From NCBI GenBank assembly GCA_950295325.1, contig OX485803.1, forward strand, positions 2,418,001 through 2,482,000: 64,000 nucleotides of DNA. Direction: 5' to 3'. The DNA comes from Polytrichum commune (taxonomy: Eukaryota > Streptophyta > Polytrichopsida > Polytrichales > Polytrichaceae). Positions 27,424-39,790 of the stretch are shown piece by piece. The number at the start of each line of letters is the position of its first letter. The stretch's first letter is position 1. The notes under the pieces were generated by a model. The model was not told where the DNA came from. It was given only the letters and a program-made list of their open reading frames with translations, and did no database searches. The translations under genes and the position numbers were made by a program.

Positions 27424-29246
27424 TTCCCTCAATAAGTTGAATAAGGTCCTAGCAACCTTCAAAAACTCTCGAATGAAGTGGTGGTAGTAGTTGGCTAGGC
27501 CAACAAATGACCTAAGCCCTTTTTGAATGAAGGGCCAATTCTCCTTTTGGATTGCCTTGACATTCTTCATGTTCGTCCACCAACTTCCTTTGTCACCACA
27601 TACCTCAAGAACTCAATCTCTCGTTGAGCAAAGTCTTTTTCACTCCTTGGCGGTAACTTTTTGGGCGACACATTGGTGAATACATCCTTGTATTTCACCA
27701 ACATCCCACCAATGTGGTTTGGGGGAGGCCCATCTTTCCTAGCCTCCCCATACGTTCCGTGGAGTTGCTCCAATTGAACCACGACCATTATGTTTTCTAT
27801 TTTTCATTTGGTCTATTAAGACCAAATTCGACTCGGGTCCTCCTACCATAGGAGTTCTTGTCAATTTGAACTTCAATTCTTTGCCATTATGACACATCAT
27901 AATGCACCGCAAGCACACTGGCTTGCACCTCACATCTATCATGTGAGTTTTAAAGAAGGCGGCCTTCACAATGACATGCATTTCATCTATTTCACTTGAT
28001 GTGAAATTTTGACAAAAATCCAATGTCCCACATTGAAAGGTTACATGCATCGCGAACTCCTTCGTCTCATGCGGTTCGCCCTTTCCAAACCGCACCTTGG
28101 TGGGCTTGCCCGCTCTATCAATTGGCAACCCCCAACTCCCTTGTGAGCTTTGGGCTCATGAAAGAGTCCATTGCCTCTTTGTCAACTCATGAGACATATC
28201 TCCCATTCATTTGAGCCTCAAGGTACAAAAGACTTGGCCTCGGCTTAAGGCTACTAGCCTTGGCCACAATGCCATCGTCTTACATTTGGTCCTCCACAAC
28301 TTGGCTTGGCTTGGTCCGCAAAGCCAACTTCAAACATTTCGTCCGTGGGACAAATTGGTTTGGTGCCACAAAACCAATTTCTAATAGTTTGTCCGCAAAA
28401 CAAACATGTTTTGCCTTGGTAGCACAAAGCCACCTTCCCACACTCCGTCCGTGGCACAAACATGAATTGCCTTGGTAGGACAAACCCACCTCCCAACATT
28501 CCGTCCGCGGCACAAGTATGATTTGCTTTGGAAGCATAAAGCCACCTTTCAACATTCCGTCCGCGGCACCAACATGTTTTGCCTAAGTAAAATGGACCAA
28601 ACAATTTGCACTCATTTCTTTGGGACCTACTTTGGTTAAAGCCACTTGTGGTGATGCGCCGCCAAACTTCTCTTTGGGACCATCGGCTTTAATGCTCTTG
28701 CAAACTTGATGGTCCCCACCATGTCCTCAAGAAGCCTTGGGGACTTAAACAAGGCATCCACCACCCGCTTTTAAAACCCCACCTAAAGGATGCATTTCTT
28801 AGAAACCTCGTCCGTTTTAGGTGTATCCTTCATTTGTACGTTTGAATAGCGCACATAGGCCTTAAGAGGCTCCGGGTGCCTCGTTAGCACCAAATTCATT
28901 CCAACATCAATACCTTCCAAGCATTTCGAATTGGAATTTCAATCCAACATTAATGCCCTCCAAGGTTTTGGGTGCTTTCGGTATTCTAGGCCCCAAATGT
29001 TTTTTGAGGTTTGGGGGAGCCCTTTTCAAAGCACTCCTCCATTTTCCTTACCAAATCCACCCTCATGCCCACCATTGTCATTAGAACCAATGGTATGGTC
29101 AAATTCCATTTACACATGATCTTTGTTCCAATTTGAGCCTCACAATCTTTTGGAAACCCCGGGTCACCATCATAACCCGCTTATTTGATAGCCATGCTTC
29201 CCTCAAAGTGCTAGCTCAAATATTGGAACCCTGCTCTGATACCAAG

Positions 29247-30222
29247 TGTCGCAACCCTTGCTAGGTCCCTTAATAATCTTGCCAATTTTCGTTTCTAGCA
29301 AAGGTTACGAGCGCTAACCATTCGCATTCCGCCATGCTAATGGATAGCTCCTCTTACCCCGGACCAATAGTTCATAGGAGGGAACCAACCCTCCTACTTT
29401 GCTTTTGGGACTCACCCCTTAATCGGTAACCCATTTCCCCAATGTGGACTTCCATCCATGGAAGTCCAATCCTATGTTGATCATCGCGTTGCCGGAGCAA
29501 CACTACAACAACCCGAACCATACTAGGCAACTATGGCCTCACAATGGGCCAATGCCCATGGAGGCCGTGCCGTTCGGCCTCGGGTGGGTGAGGCCACACC
29601 ACCTCACCCATATAAGCCTCTAGGACTTCACGCGGGGCCCCTATCCCACCGTCAACCAACCTCTTGTCTCTCTACCAAGAGTTGGGGCCAAGTGGACATT
29701 TTCCTTTAGCTGCTGGGCCTAGAACCCCCCCCCCAGCAGCTTCAGACCATCATAACTTCCTTGTATGATGTCTGATCATAACAACCAACCACTCCATCTT
29801 CATCTACGCTTCACGTAGATGCCGATGGACTCCTCACTTGCTCCATTTGAGCAAGTCTTGAGGAAGTTATGCCTGTTTGAACCTTGGCAGTCCCGGGAAT
29901 CACTCCCAGGCACTGCTGTAGCAGGGCGCTGTCCCGGGACAGCGCCCCACTCAAATGGCCATAACTCCTAGCTCACACCTCCGATTGAGGTGTTCTTGAG
30001 CTTTCTAGAATCACCACGCCATGAGCTACGCATAACTCATGGCCTTACCCTTGTGCCTCCTAATCTTCGTGGGTGGGAGGCGTTCCCAACGCCCGGGGCC
30101 CTCACCCACACTAGGATCACTTGGGCCCTCTCACCAACGGCGCCACAAGTCCCGGGTGTCACTCCGGGGTCCCCCTTGTGCCCATGGTGTTTCGGCCACT
30201 CCTCATGGAGAGGTGCGCGACA
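29247..30222 (-). repeat. Element D 5' LTR
   Basis: 976 bp; primer site just inside at 29233-29244. Partner of 23174-24149. Confidence 0.95.
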
Positions 30223-30300
30223 ATCATAACCCGCATTTTTGATAGCCATGTTTCCCTCAAAGTGCGAGCTCAAAATTTGGAACCCTGCTCTGATACCAAG

Positions 30301-31273
30301 TGTCGCAACCCTTGCTAGGTCCCTTAACAATCTTGCCAATTTTCGTTTCTAGCAAAGGTTACGAGCGCTAACCCTTCGCATTCCGCCATGCTAATGGATA
30401 GCTCCTCTTACCCCGGACCAATAGTTCATAGGAGGGAACCAACCCTCCTACTTTGCTTTCGGGACTCACCCCTTAATCGGTAACCCATTTCCCCAATGTG
30501 GACTTCCATCCATGGAAGTCCAATCCTATGTTGATCATCGCGTTGCCGGAGCAACACTACAACAACCCGAAGCATACTAGGCAACTATGGCCTCACAATA
30601 GGCCAAAGCCCATGGAGGCCTTGCCGTTCGGCCTCGGGTGGGTGAGGCCACACCACCTCACCCATATAAGCCTCTAGGACTTCACGCGGGGCCCCTACCC
30701 CACCGTCAACCAACCTCTTGTCTCTCTACCAAGAGTTGGGGCCAAGTGGACATTTTCCTTTAGCTGCTGGGCCTAGAACCCCCCAGCAGCTTCAGACCAT
30801 CACAACTTCCTTGTATGATGTCTGATCATAACAACCAACCACTCCATCTTCATCTACGCTTCACGTAGATGCCGATGGACTCCTCACTTGCTCCATTCGG
30901 GCAAGTACTGAGGAAGTTATGCCTGTTTGAACCTTGGCAGTCCCGGGAATCACTCCCAGGGCACTGCTGTACCAGGGCGCTGTCCCGGGACAGCGCCCCA
31001 CTCAAATGGCCATAACTCCTAGCTCACACCTCCGATTGAGGTGATCTTGAGCTTTCTAGAATCACCACGCCATGAGCTACGCATAGCTCATGGCCTTACC
31101 CTCATGCCTCCTAGTCTCCGTGGGTGGGAGGCGTTCCCAACGCCCGGGGCCCTCACCCACACTAGGATCACTTGGGCCCTCTCACCAACGGCGCCACAAG
31201 TCCCGGGTGTCACTCCGGGGTCCCCCTTGTGCCCATCGTGTTTCGGGCACTCCTCATGGAGAGGTGCGCGACA
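30301..31273 (-). repeat. Element A 5' LTR
   Basis: 973 bp, partner of 2893-3865. It is followed by the GTGTG duplication and then directly by coding sequence of the DUF7869-like gene. Confidence 0.95.
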
Positions 31274-32587
31274 GTGTGCCTCTTGATTGTTGACATGTTC
31301 AATATATTTTTTCTGGTGTCTGGAATGAGATTCAGTGCCTATGGGGTGGGCGTCTCGAAGACCTTTGTATTTTTCACACGTCGTACATCTAGCGAACTTG
31401 TCCCCGGGTCTTTTCAGAATGTATTCCGCAAACTGCTGGTTTTTAATCACACTCAACTTGGACAAAGAAATGGGCCCACATCCCGCTATGCGACCCACTT
31501 CATTGATGTCCGTTAAGATGTTCTTCCATTTTGTGCCCGTGGGCAACACCATTTGAACAACCTTCTCCCCTGACGACAATGTCCTCGTCTTGTGGGGCAT
31601 TGCATCGGCCAATGGCACTATGATGGTGGATAGTGTCGCGGACGCTTGCAGTGTAGCCTCCCTAGGTTTCTTTGTGCCCGAGTTGCCATGAAATCGAGAG
31701 CGGCGACCCAACGATGAATACTTTCGAAACCTATAAAAGTCAGCCTTGGAGACGGCGTGGATGGTATACCACGCTGTACAACACACATCAACATTCTCAA
31801 GTGTCACCACCTTATGCCCATGGGTATCAAGGTGCAAATTTCTGTGGACCTCGAGTTTCTTAGCCGACCTCATACGAAAATCCGCAAGCCACATCTCTTG
31901 ACGCAGAGATCTAATTTTCTCCCGCGGGAAAAATTGGCAACATTTCCTCGCGCAACAATCCTTGCCGGACACTAGACGGATAGATTCGTCCCCCAAAAGC
32001 CGATCCCGTCGACGCTCCTTATCTCCGCGAGGCACACGGTTTGAATCATATCTACGGAGGCCTTTGCGAGGACGTGTTGTGGCCAACAAAGCTAATTGTG
32101 TTTGCTTATGCCGCCGCTCATGATCCCACAAACTCACTTCCTCATGTAGAACTCGACGAAGCGGCCATCGACGCAAGGAAAATCTCCATGTCACCGGGAC
32201 CTCTAGCGGAAGCAAAGAGTTCAAGATGCACACGCCAACATCATCGAGACCTAGGGCGTTGGCATCGACACAATCACGGGGATTGGAGTTTCTACATATG
32301 CCATCTGCCACCGGGACACCAACCTCGTTGAGTAGAACGACGTCAAGGCCAACCCATTGCTCCCTCCCGAAACCGGCACACAACGGAATGTCATCGTGGT
32401 CATCTCCGGAATGCAGATATTGTTCGTGGACTTCCAAAGATTCATGGGAGGATGTATCCACAAACACCCCCCTCACGTTTGGCACACCATTACTATCTGC
32501 CGACGGGGAAGACACTTCACATTCAACATCGGATGACGATGCATACGTCGACAACTCCAATGAACTATCACCCACATGCAACGCCAT
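31274..32587 (-). CDS. DUF7869-like transposase-related gene, 5' part
   Basis: The first 438 codons of the gene that ends at 1072. The start chosen is the ATG at 32587, opening MALHVGDSSLE; no stop interrupts it. The first 110 residues are acidic and low in complexity. A strongly basic stretch follows (around residues 140-200, rich in Arg and Lys). Cysteine clusters CCARKCC, then VCCTAW, then RCTTC look like metal-binding knuckles, in line with the DNA-binding front part of DUF7869-type proteins as I recall them. The reading frame stops being native exactly at the edge of element A. LTR element E sits about 270 bp upstream of the start codon, where the promoter should be, so both insertions probably silence the gene. 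No terminal inverted repeats were found, so I cannot say whether it was itself mobile. Confidence 0.75.
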
Positions 32588-32828
32588 ACCGCCTAGACCA
32601 ACCACCAGGAAATGATCAACCCAACCACCACCGCAATGCATACAAGAGATGATAGAATATATGTGGAGATACATGGCCCAAAATTGACAAACAAATTTTG
32701 GTGCACCATTGGAGAACCTCACGCACAAAGACGAACGCGCGTCCCAAAAAAACGTTTTAAGCATACGTCTAGGAGCCTCACTAATGAAAACAATACATGG
32801 ACAAAGAGGAGAACAATCGTTAGTCGTC

Positions 32829-32856
32829 CAGGAGGGCCCTGCTGTTCGGACCAGCG
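32829..32856 (+). pseudogene. Fragment of the palindrome-gene family, left piece
   Basis: About 28 bases closely match locus 1 near 51069-51096 (the segment around CTGCTGTTCGGACCAGCG), the end of its linker-coding exon. The match resumes at 39608 after element E. It shows that a third copy of the gene family was here before E inserted. The 240 bases between it and the DUF7869-like start codon hold nothing else I recognise. Confidence 0.6.
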
Positions 32857-33829
32857 TGTCGCGCACCTCTCCATAAGGAGTGCCCGAAACACCATGGGCA
32901 CAAGGGGGACCCCGGAGTGACACCCGGGACTTGTGGCGCCATTGGTGAGAGGGCCCAAGTGATCCTAGTGTGGGTGAGGGCCCCGGGCGTTGGGAACGCC
33001 TCCCACCCACGGAGACTAGGAGGCACAAGGGTAAGGCCATGAGCTATGCGTAGCTCATGGCGTGGTGATTCTAGAATGCTCAAGAACACCTCAATCGGAG
33101 GTGTGAGCTAGGAGTTATGGCCATTTGAGTGGGGCGCTGTCCCGGGACAGCGCCCTGGTACAGCAGTGCCTGGGAGTGACTCCCGGGACTGCCAAGGTTC
33201 AAAGAGGCATAACGTCCTCATAACTTGCCCAAATGGGGCAAGTGAGGAGTCCATCGCCATCTACGTGAAACGTAGATGAAGATGGAGTGGTTGGTTGCTA
33301 GCCTCGGACATCATACAAGGAAGTTATGATGGTCTGAAGCTGCTAGAGGCTTCTTAGCCCAGCGGCTAAGGGAGAATGTCCACTTGGCCCCAACTCTTGG
33401 TGGAGAGACAAGAGGTTGGTTGACGGTGGGGTAGGGGCCCCGTGTAAAGTCCTAGAGGCTTATATGGGTGAGGTGGTGTGGCCTCACCCACCCGAGGCCG
33501 AACGGCAAGGCCTCCATGGGCAATGGCCCATTGTGAGGCTATAGTTGCCTAGTATGGTTCGGGTTGTTGTAGTGTTGCTCCGGCAACGCGATGATCAACA
33601 TGGGATTGGACTTCCATGGATGGAAGTCCACATCTAGGAATGGGTTACCGATTAAGGGGTGAGTCCCGAAAGCAAAGTAGGAGGGTTGGTTCCCTCCTAT
33701 GAACTATAAGGTCCGGGGTAGGAGGAGCTAATCATTAGCATGGCGGAATGCGAATGGTTAGCACTCGTAACCTTTGCTAGAATTGAAAATTGGCAAGATT
33801 GTCAAGGGGGGCTAGCAAGGGTTGCGACA
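32857..33829 (+). repeat. Element E 5' LTR
   Basis: 973 bp; belongs to a subgroup distinguishable from the LTRs of A-D. It lies 270 bp from the start codon of the divergent DUF7869-like gene. Confidence 0.95.
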
Positions 33830-35345
33830 CTTGGTATCAGAGCAGGGTTCCAATATTTGAGCTAGCACTTTGAGGGAGACATGGCTATCAAACCTGAGGG
33901 TTATTATGGTGAGCCCGGGGTTTCAAAAAGGTTGTGAGGCTCAAATTGGAACAAAGATCATGTGTAAATGGAATTCGACCATACCATTAGTTCTAATGAC
34001 AATGGTGGGCATGATGGTGGATTCGGTAAGGAAAATGGTGGAGTCCTTTGAAAAGGCTCCCGCACACCTCAAAAAACATTTGGGGCCTAGAATACCGAAT
34101 GCACCCAAAACCTTGGAAGGCATTAATGTTGGATTGAAATTCCAATTCCAAATGCTTGGAAGGTATTGATGTTGGAATGAATTTGGTGGAAATGAGGCGT
34201 CCGGGCCTCTTAAGACATATATGCGCGCATTTCACACCCGAATGAATTGTACATCTTAGATGAACGAGCTTTCTAAGAAATGCATCGTTTTAGGTGGGTT
34301 TCAAAAGCGGGTGGTGAATACCAAGTTCAAATTTCCAAAGTTTATTGAGGTTGTGGCGGGGATCGTCAAAATTGCCATGAGCATCAAGGCCGATGACCCC
34401 ATTAAGCAATTTGGCGGTGCGTTACAACAATGGACGTTGAGGGGAGATAGGTACCCCGCCAAATAATACTTGTGCCGCGAACCGAATGTAAGACGATGAC
34501 ATTGTGGCTAAGGCTAGTAGCCTTAAGCCGAGGCCAAGTCTTTTGTACCTTGAGGCTCAAATGAATGGGAGAAATGTCTCATGTATTGACAAAGAGGCTA
34601 CCACTCCTTCTTGAGCCCAAAACTCATAAGGGAGTTGGGGCTTGCCGATGGGTAGAGCGGGCAAGCCCACCAAGGTGCGGTTTGGAAAGGGCAAACCGCA
34701 TGAGATAAAGGAGGTCGCGATGCATGTAACCTTTCAATGTGGGACATTGGATTTTTGTCAAAATTTCACACCAAGTGAAATAGATGAAATGCATGTCATT
34801 GTGAAGGCCGCCTACTTTGAAACTCACATGATAGATGTGAGGTGCAAGCCGGTGTGTTTGCGGTGCATTATGATGTGTCATAATGGCAAAGAATTGAAGT
34901 TCAAATTGACAAGGACTCCTATGGTAGGAGGACCCAAGTTGAATTTGGTCTTAATGGACCAAATGAAAAATAGAAAACATAATGGTCGTGGTTCAATTGG
35001 AGCAACTCCAAGGAATGTATGGGGAGGCTAGGAAAGATGGGCCTCCTCCAAACCACATTGGTGGGATGTTGGTGAGATACAATGATGTATTCACCAATGT
35101 GTTGCCCAAAAAGTTACCGCCAAGAAGTGAAAAATAACTTTGCTCAACGAGAGATTGACTTCTTGAGGTACATGGTGACAAAGGAAGTTGGTGGACGAAC
35201 ATGAAGAATGTCAAGGCAATCCAAGAAGAGAATTGGCCCTTGATTCAAGAAAAAGGCTTAGGTCATTTGTTGGCCTAGACAACTACTACCACCACTTCAT
35301 TCATGGTTTTTCTAAGGTTGCTAGAACCTTAGTCAACATGTTGGA

Positions 35346-36010
35346 AAAAATGGCTATCCCAAGAGTGGGATGAGCCTTGTCACCAAGCCTTTGGGGAGCT
35401 CAAGAGTAAGTTCTCTTCACAACATGTGGTTAAGTTTCCGGGTTTTCATGAGCATGTTGAGGTGCACATGGAGGCGAAGGACTTTACCATTGGCGGATGT
35501 TGATCCAAGATGGATGACCATTGCTTATAGGAGCATTAAGCTCCATGGTTGTAGAAGCTTGTCCAACTTGTGCAAGAAATGGCTATCCCAAGAGTGGGAT
35601 GAGCCGTGCCACCAAGCCATTGAGGAGCTTAAGACGAAGTTCTCTTCGCCGCCCGTGCTCAAGTTCGCGGAGTTTGACATACCTTTTGAGGTGCATACGG
35701 GGGCGAGGGACTTTATTTGGCGGATGTTGATGTAAAAAATAAAGATGGCCATTGCATATGGGAGCATGAAGCTCGATGGTTGTCCGACCTTGTCCGACTT
35801 GTGAAAGAAATGGCTATCCCAAGAGTGGGAGTAGCCTTGTCACCAAGTCTTTGGGGAGCTTAAGAGCAAGTTCTCTTCGCCGCCCGTGCTCAAGTTCGTG
35901 GAGCTTGACAAACCTTTTGAGGTGCATACGGGGGCGAGCGACTTTGCCAATGGTGGATTATGTGTAAGTTGGATGGCCATTGCATATGGGAGCATGAAGC
36001 TCGATGGTTG
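35346..36010 (+). repeat. Tandem copies of the RT/RNase H-junction segment in element E
   Basis: About three diverged units of about 225 bp in the same place as in elements A-D. Confidence 0.75.
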
Positions 36011-38634
36011 TCAAAGAAGACAACCAACTCATGACAAAGAACTTCTTTGCCGTAGTGCATTGCTTGAAGATGTGGCGACACTATTTGGGGTCGCACAAAG
36101 CAAAGGTCTACATGGACAATGTGTCCTAAAAGAATTTTGACATTCAAGCGCAAGTGAGCCAAGTCATTGCAGTGGCATGATAGTTTGGCGCTTATGTAGG
36201 TGGATTTGATCCACAAACCGGACCGTGGAAATGTGGTGCCGGATGCGCGAAGTAGACCGGAAGAGTTCCAAGCAATGAGGACCATCCAAACCTTGTGGCT
36301 AATGTGTGCCGGCGAAGGAAACTTGTGATGCAAGATACGGGAGGGGTAAATTAACTACCCCAAAGCACAAAAGCTTTTAGGTGAGCTTCGGAAGAGCAAG
36401 GTGCTCAAAGAGGTTAAGTTGGTGAACGGATTGTTCAAGTGTAAGCAAAGTCGGGTGTATGTGCCTCAAGGCAAGTTGAGGCTATCGGTTTTGAAGGAAG
36501 AATGTGATAGTCCTATTGCCGGCCATAGAGGAGAAAGAAAAAGCCGCCATAGAATGGTGTCAAAGAGGTACCATTGGCGGTGCATAAAGGAAGATATAGC
36601 CCACTTTGTGAAGGCTTGAATCAAAGTGCCAAGTGAACCGAGCCTCTTACCAAAAGCAAGGCGGCTTCTTGCAACCGTTGCCTATCCCGTCGGAGCCATG
36701 GCATAGTATGTGCATGGACTTGATTACAAGTTTGCCGGAGTCACATGGGTATGATGCCATCTTGTTGATGGTAGAGTGGTTTGCCAAGTTGGCACACATG
36801 GTGCCGATTGTGGGAACCGCCACCGCGTTGGAGACCGCCTAGTCTTTTCTCAAAGGATGGTTGAGGCACCACGGGTTGCCAAGAGTGATTGTGTGGGATC
36901 AAGATCCAAAGTTCACAAGTGCATTTTCAATGCATTTCTCTAAGGAGGTCGGAATGAAACTAAGGTTTAGCACGGCCTTGCATTCCCAAATGGATGGGAA
37001 AGCGGAGCGTGTGAATGGAGTCTTGAAGCAATACTTGAGGAACTTGGTGGGGGCGGACCAAGGAGATTGGGTGGACTATGTGGGTCGAGCGGAGTGTAAT
37101 TGCAATGTAGCCACGCACTTGGCCACCAAGGGGTGGTCTTTCGTGGTGGCTTATGGAGTGGATGCGCTCCAACCTATTAACCTACCTCTCGAGGGGGCAC
37201 ATTCAACACTAGAGTTCAACCAAGATGGTGAGGACTTGGCCAAGGATGGTAAACAAGTCTTGGAGATGACCAAGTTGTTGGTGGAGAAAGCCCGAAGGTG
37301 CTACAGAGTGCAAATCAATGTCGGAAGACGCGAAGTGGAGTATGAGGTGGGCCAATAAGGTGTTGTTGAATGTGGACAACTTCACCTTGCCCAAAGGCCT
37401 TACTCCAAAAGTTCATGTCCAAAATTGGAGCTTCGTTTTCCATTGTGGAACAAGTGTTCAAGGACATGTATAAGTTGGAATTACCACCGGAGATCAAAGT
37501 GCATCCGACATTTCATGTCTCATTACGAAAGTCATATAAGGACGACACCTTGTGGCCCGATCACAAGCAAGTGATTAGGCCACCTCCCGACCTTGTGGAG
37601 GTCATTTGGAACATGAGGTAGGAGGGCATCCTCAAGTGTAGGAAGCCCAAGTGAAAATGAAAGAAAATGTACAAAGAAGTACTTGGTGAAATGGTGAGGA
37701 TACCATGAGAAAGAAACCGCTTGGGTGGCGGCAAAAGACATGGTGAACACCAATGAATTGGCGAAGCACTTTGAAGAAACTAAGGCTAAGGATTCCAATA
37801 AAATGAAGCGTAGGCATTGATGAGGACATCAATCTCCTTTAGTGGGGGAGAGACACTAGTAGCACACTTAGCTTCGAGGCTAATTACTCCACAACATGAA
37901 CTTGTTCTTTGGCTTGAGGGAATAAAGTCCAAACTTTAGTGGTGCAAAGAGAAAAGTATGAGATGAGGTCCTAGTCTTGTACTTGTGCTTGGTTAATGGA
38001 AGAGGGGGAATAGATATGCCAAACTAGGTTGGGTAAGCCGAGTAATTGGGGGCCATGGCTTGGAGGGGCCTTGGATAAAACCAAGAAACTTCTTAGTTGT
38101 GGGCTTGTCCGGGCGGGGACAAGGTGATGGCGCGTGCTCATAAAAGTGCTACCCGCGAGCTAACGAGAGTTGGCGCATGGGAGTCATGAACCCATGTCTC
38201 GAAAGAGCAAAGTGGGAACCGAGTCGGGCGGGACTTGGCATCACCCCCGTGCGATCGAGGCGTGGCTTAACAATGGAAAGCCATCTCGGAGTTGCAACCG
38301 AGACAACTTAGTGGAAGCGTTGAGGTCTCGCCTAGATGTGTCATGTTAGGCTAGTGGAGCCTAACGGGGGAGGCCCCAAAGGAGGGGCAACCCAAGTGAG
38401 TCCCAAAGTAGGTGGGTCTAGTGAAGGTTAGGTCCTTGGAGGAGAGATCCAAGGTCGCTAACGAACCACCTAGGAACGACACCTTTGGGACTATGCCAAA
38501 TTTGAAGATGCATTGTGGGGGTCGCGCCCTAAGGTAAACACAATGCCGCACCATAGAGGATGGCAACTTGAGAATTGGTGTGCCGACTACGAGTATAGTC
38601 GATGAGGGCATCGACTCCGTTTGGTGGGGGTGAG

Positions 38635-39607
38635 TGTCGCGCACCTCTCCATAAGGAGTGCCCGAAACACCATGGGCACAAGGGGGACCCCGGAGTGACA
38701 CCCGGGACTTGTGGCGCCATTGGTGAGAGGGCCCAAGTGATCCTAGTGTGGGTGAGGGCCCCGGGCGTTGGGAACGCCTCCCACCCACGGAGACTAGGAG
38801 GCACAAGGGTAAGGCCATGAGCTATGCGTAGCTCATGGCGTGGTGATTCTAGAATGCTCAAGAACACCTCAATCGGAGGTGTGAGCTAGGAGTTATGGCC
38901 ATTTGAGTGGGGCGCTGTCCCGGGACAGCGCCCTGGTACAGCAGTGCCTGGGAGTGACTCCCGGGACTGCCAAGGTTCAAAGAGGCATAACGTCCTCATA
39001 ACTTGCCCAAATGGGGCAAGTGAGGAGTCCATCGCCATCTACGTGAAACGTAGATGAAGATGGAGTGGTTGGTTGCTAGCCTCGGACATCATACAAGGAA
39101 GTTATGATGGTCTGAAGCTGCTAGAGGCTTCTTAGCCCAGCGGCTAAGGGAGAATGTCCACTTGGCCCCAACTCTTGGTGGAGAGACAAGAGGTTGGTTG
39201 ACGGTGGGGTAGGGGCCCCGTGTAAAGTCCTTGAGGCTTATATGGGTGAGGTGGTGTGGCCTCACCCACCCGAGGCCGAACGGCAAGGCCTCCATGGGCA
39301 ATGGCCCATTGTGAGGCTATAGTTGCCTAGTATGGTTCGGGTTGTTGTAGTGTTGCTCCGGCAACGCGATGATCAACATGGGATTGGACTTCCATGGATG
39401 GAAGTCCACATCTAGGAATGGGTTACCGATTAAGGGGTGAGTCCCGAAAGCAAAGTAGGAGGGTTGGTTCCCTCCTATGAACTATAAGGTCCGGGGTAGG
39501 AGGAGCTAATCATTAGCATGGCGGAATGCGAATGGTTAGCACTCGTAACCTTTGCTAGAATTGAAAATTGGCAAGATTGTCAAGGGGGGCTAGCAAGGGT
39601 TGCGACA
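38635..39607 (+). repeat. Element E 3' LTR
   Basis: 973 bp partner of 32857-33829, preceded by the purine-rich tract and followed by the CAGCG duplication. Confidence 0.95.
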
Positions 39608-39790
39608 CAGCGCCTGTCCCCATACAACCGACGACGAAATCAGAAATCCGAGAACGCCACATGCATTTACGAACGCGCGTTCGTGACCTCAGTAACTTCT
39701 CCATGTACATCCGGCGGCCTTCGAGATCCCTCAAATGAGAGCACCCTGAGGAATATCGGTTTTGTAGGTCAAAGTACCATGTTGACTTAG
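39608..39790 (+). pseudogene. Fragment of the palindrome-gene family, middle piece
   Basis: Collinear with locus 1 from about 51092 to 51290: the end of the linker exon, the intron start with a P1 palindrome at 39666-39687 in the matching place, and the stretch that in locus 1 reads WPCESPLQ. In this copy the AG acceptor before that stretch is lost and the frame is not open. Substitutions are frequent, so the fragment is older than the LTR insertions that split it. Confidence 0.75.
39666..39687. repeat. P1 palindrome, intron position of the fragment
   Basis: P1 copy with centre CG and one mismatch in the right arm. It is orthologous in position to the copy at 51150-51171 of locus 1. Confidence 0.9.

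Larger units (their letters stand above)
23174..30222 (-). mobile_element. Element D: full-length LTR element nested in A
   Basis: Same family, minus strand, 7,049 bp, flanked by the duplication ATCAT (23169-23173 and 30223-30227). LTRs 23174-24149 and 29247-30222 are 976 bp each and differ at about one base by eye; both share a longer C run and other private variants, so they form their own subgroup. The primer site is at 29233-29244. It landed in A's gag region, less than 130 bp from A's 5' LTR. Internal genes follow gypsy order and are broken in more than ten places. Confidence 0.95.
2893..31273 (-). mobile_element. Element A: Ty3/gypsy (chromovirus-type) LTR element hosting three nested insertions
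   Basis: Fossil LTR element on the minus strand, flanked by the 5-bp duplication GTGTG (2888-2892 and 31274-31278). LTRs are 973 bp each (3' copy 2893-3865, 5' copy 30301-31273) and differ at about three bases by eye, so the insertion is young. The primer site (TGGTATCAGAGC, initiator Met-tRNA type) lies at 30287-30298. Its own sequence is 3866-7015, 14065-14179, 21403-23173 and 30223-30300; the rest is elements B, C and D. Removing them leaves about 7.05 kb, the family's usual size. RNase H, zinc-finger integrase and chromodomain-like stretches occur in gypsy order. The internal genes are broken in well over ten places. Confidence 0.95.
32857..39607 (+). mobile_element. Element E: LTR element in the gene-family fragment
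   Basis: Same Ty3/gypsy family, plus strand, 6,751 bp, flanked by the duplication CAGCG (32852-32856 and 39608-39612). LTRs 32857-33829 and 38635-39607 are 973 bp each and differ at about one base by eye. The primer site is at 33832-33843. The internal region is about 300 bp shorter than in B and D. Gag-like, RNase H, integrase and chromodomain-like stretches remain in order; the coding part is broken in more than ten places. Confidence 0.95.
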
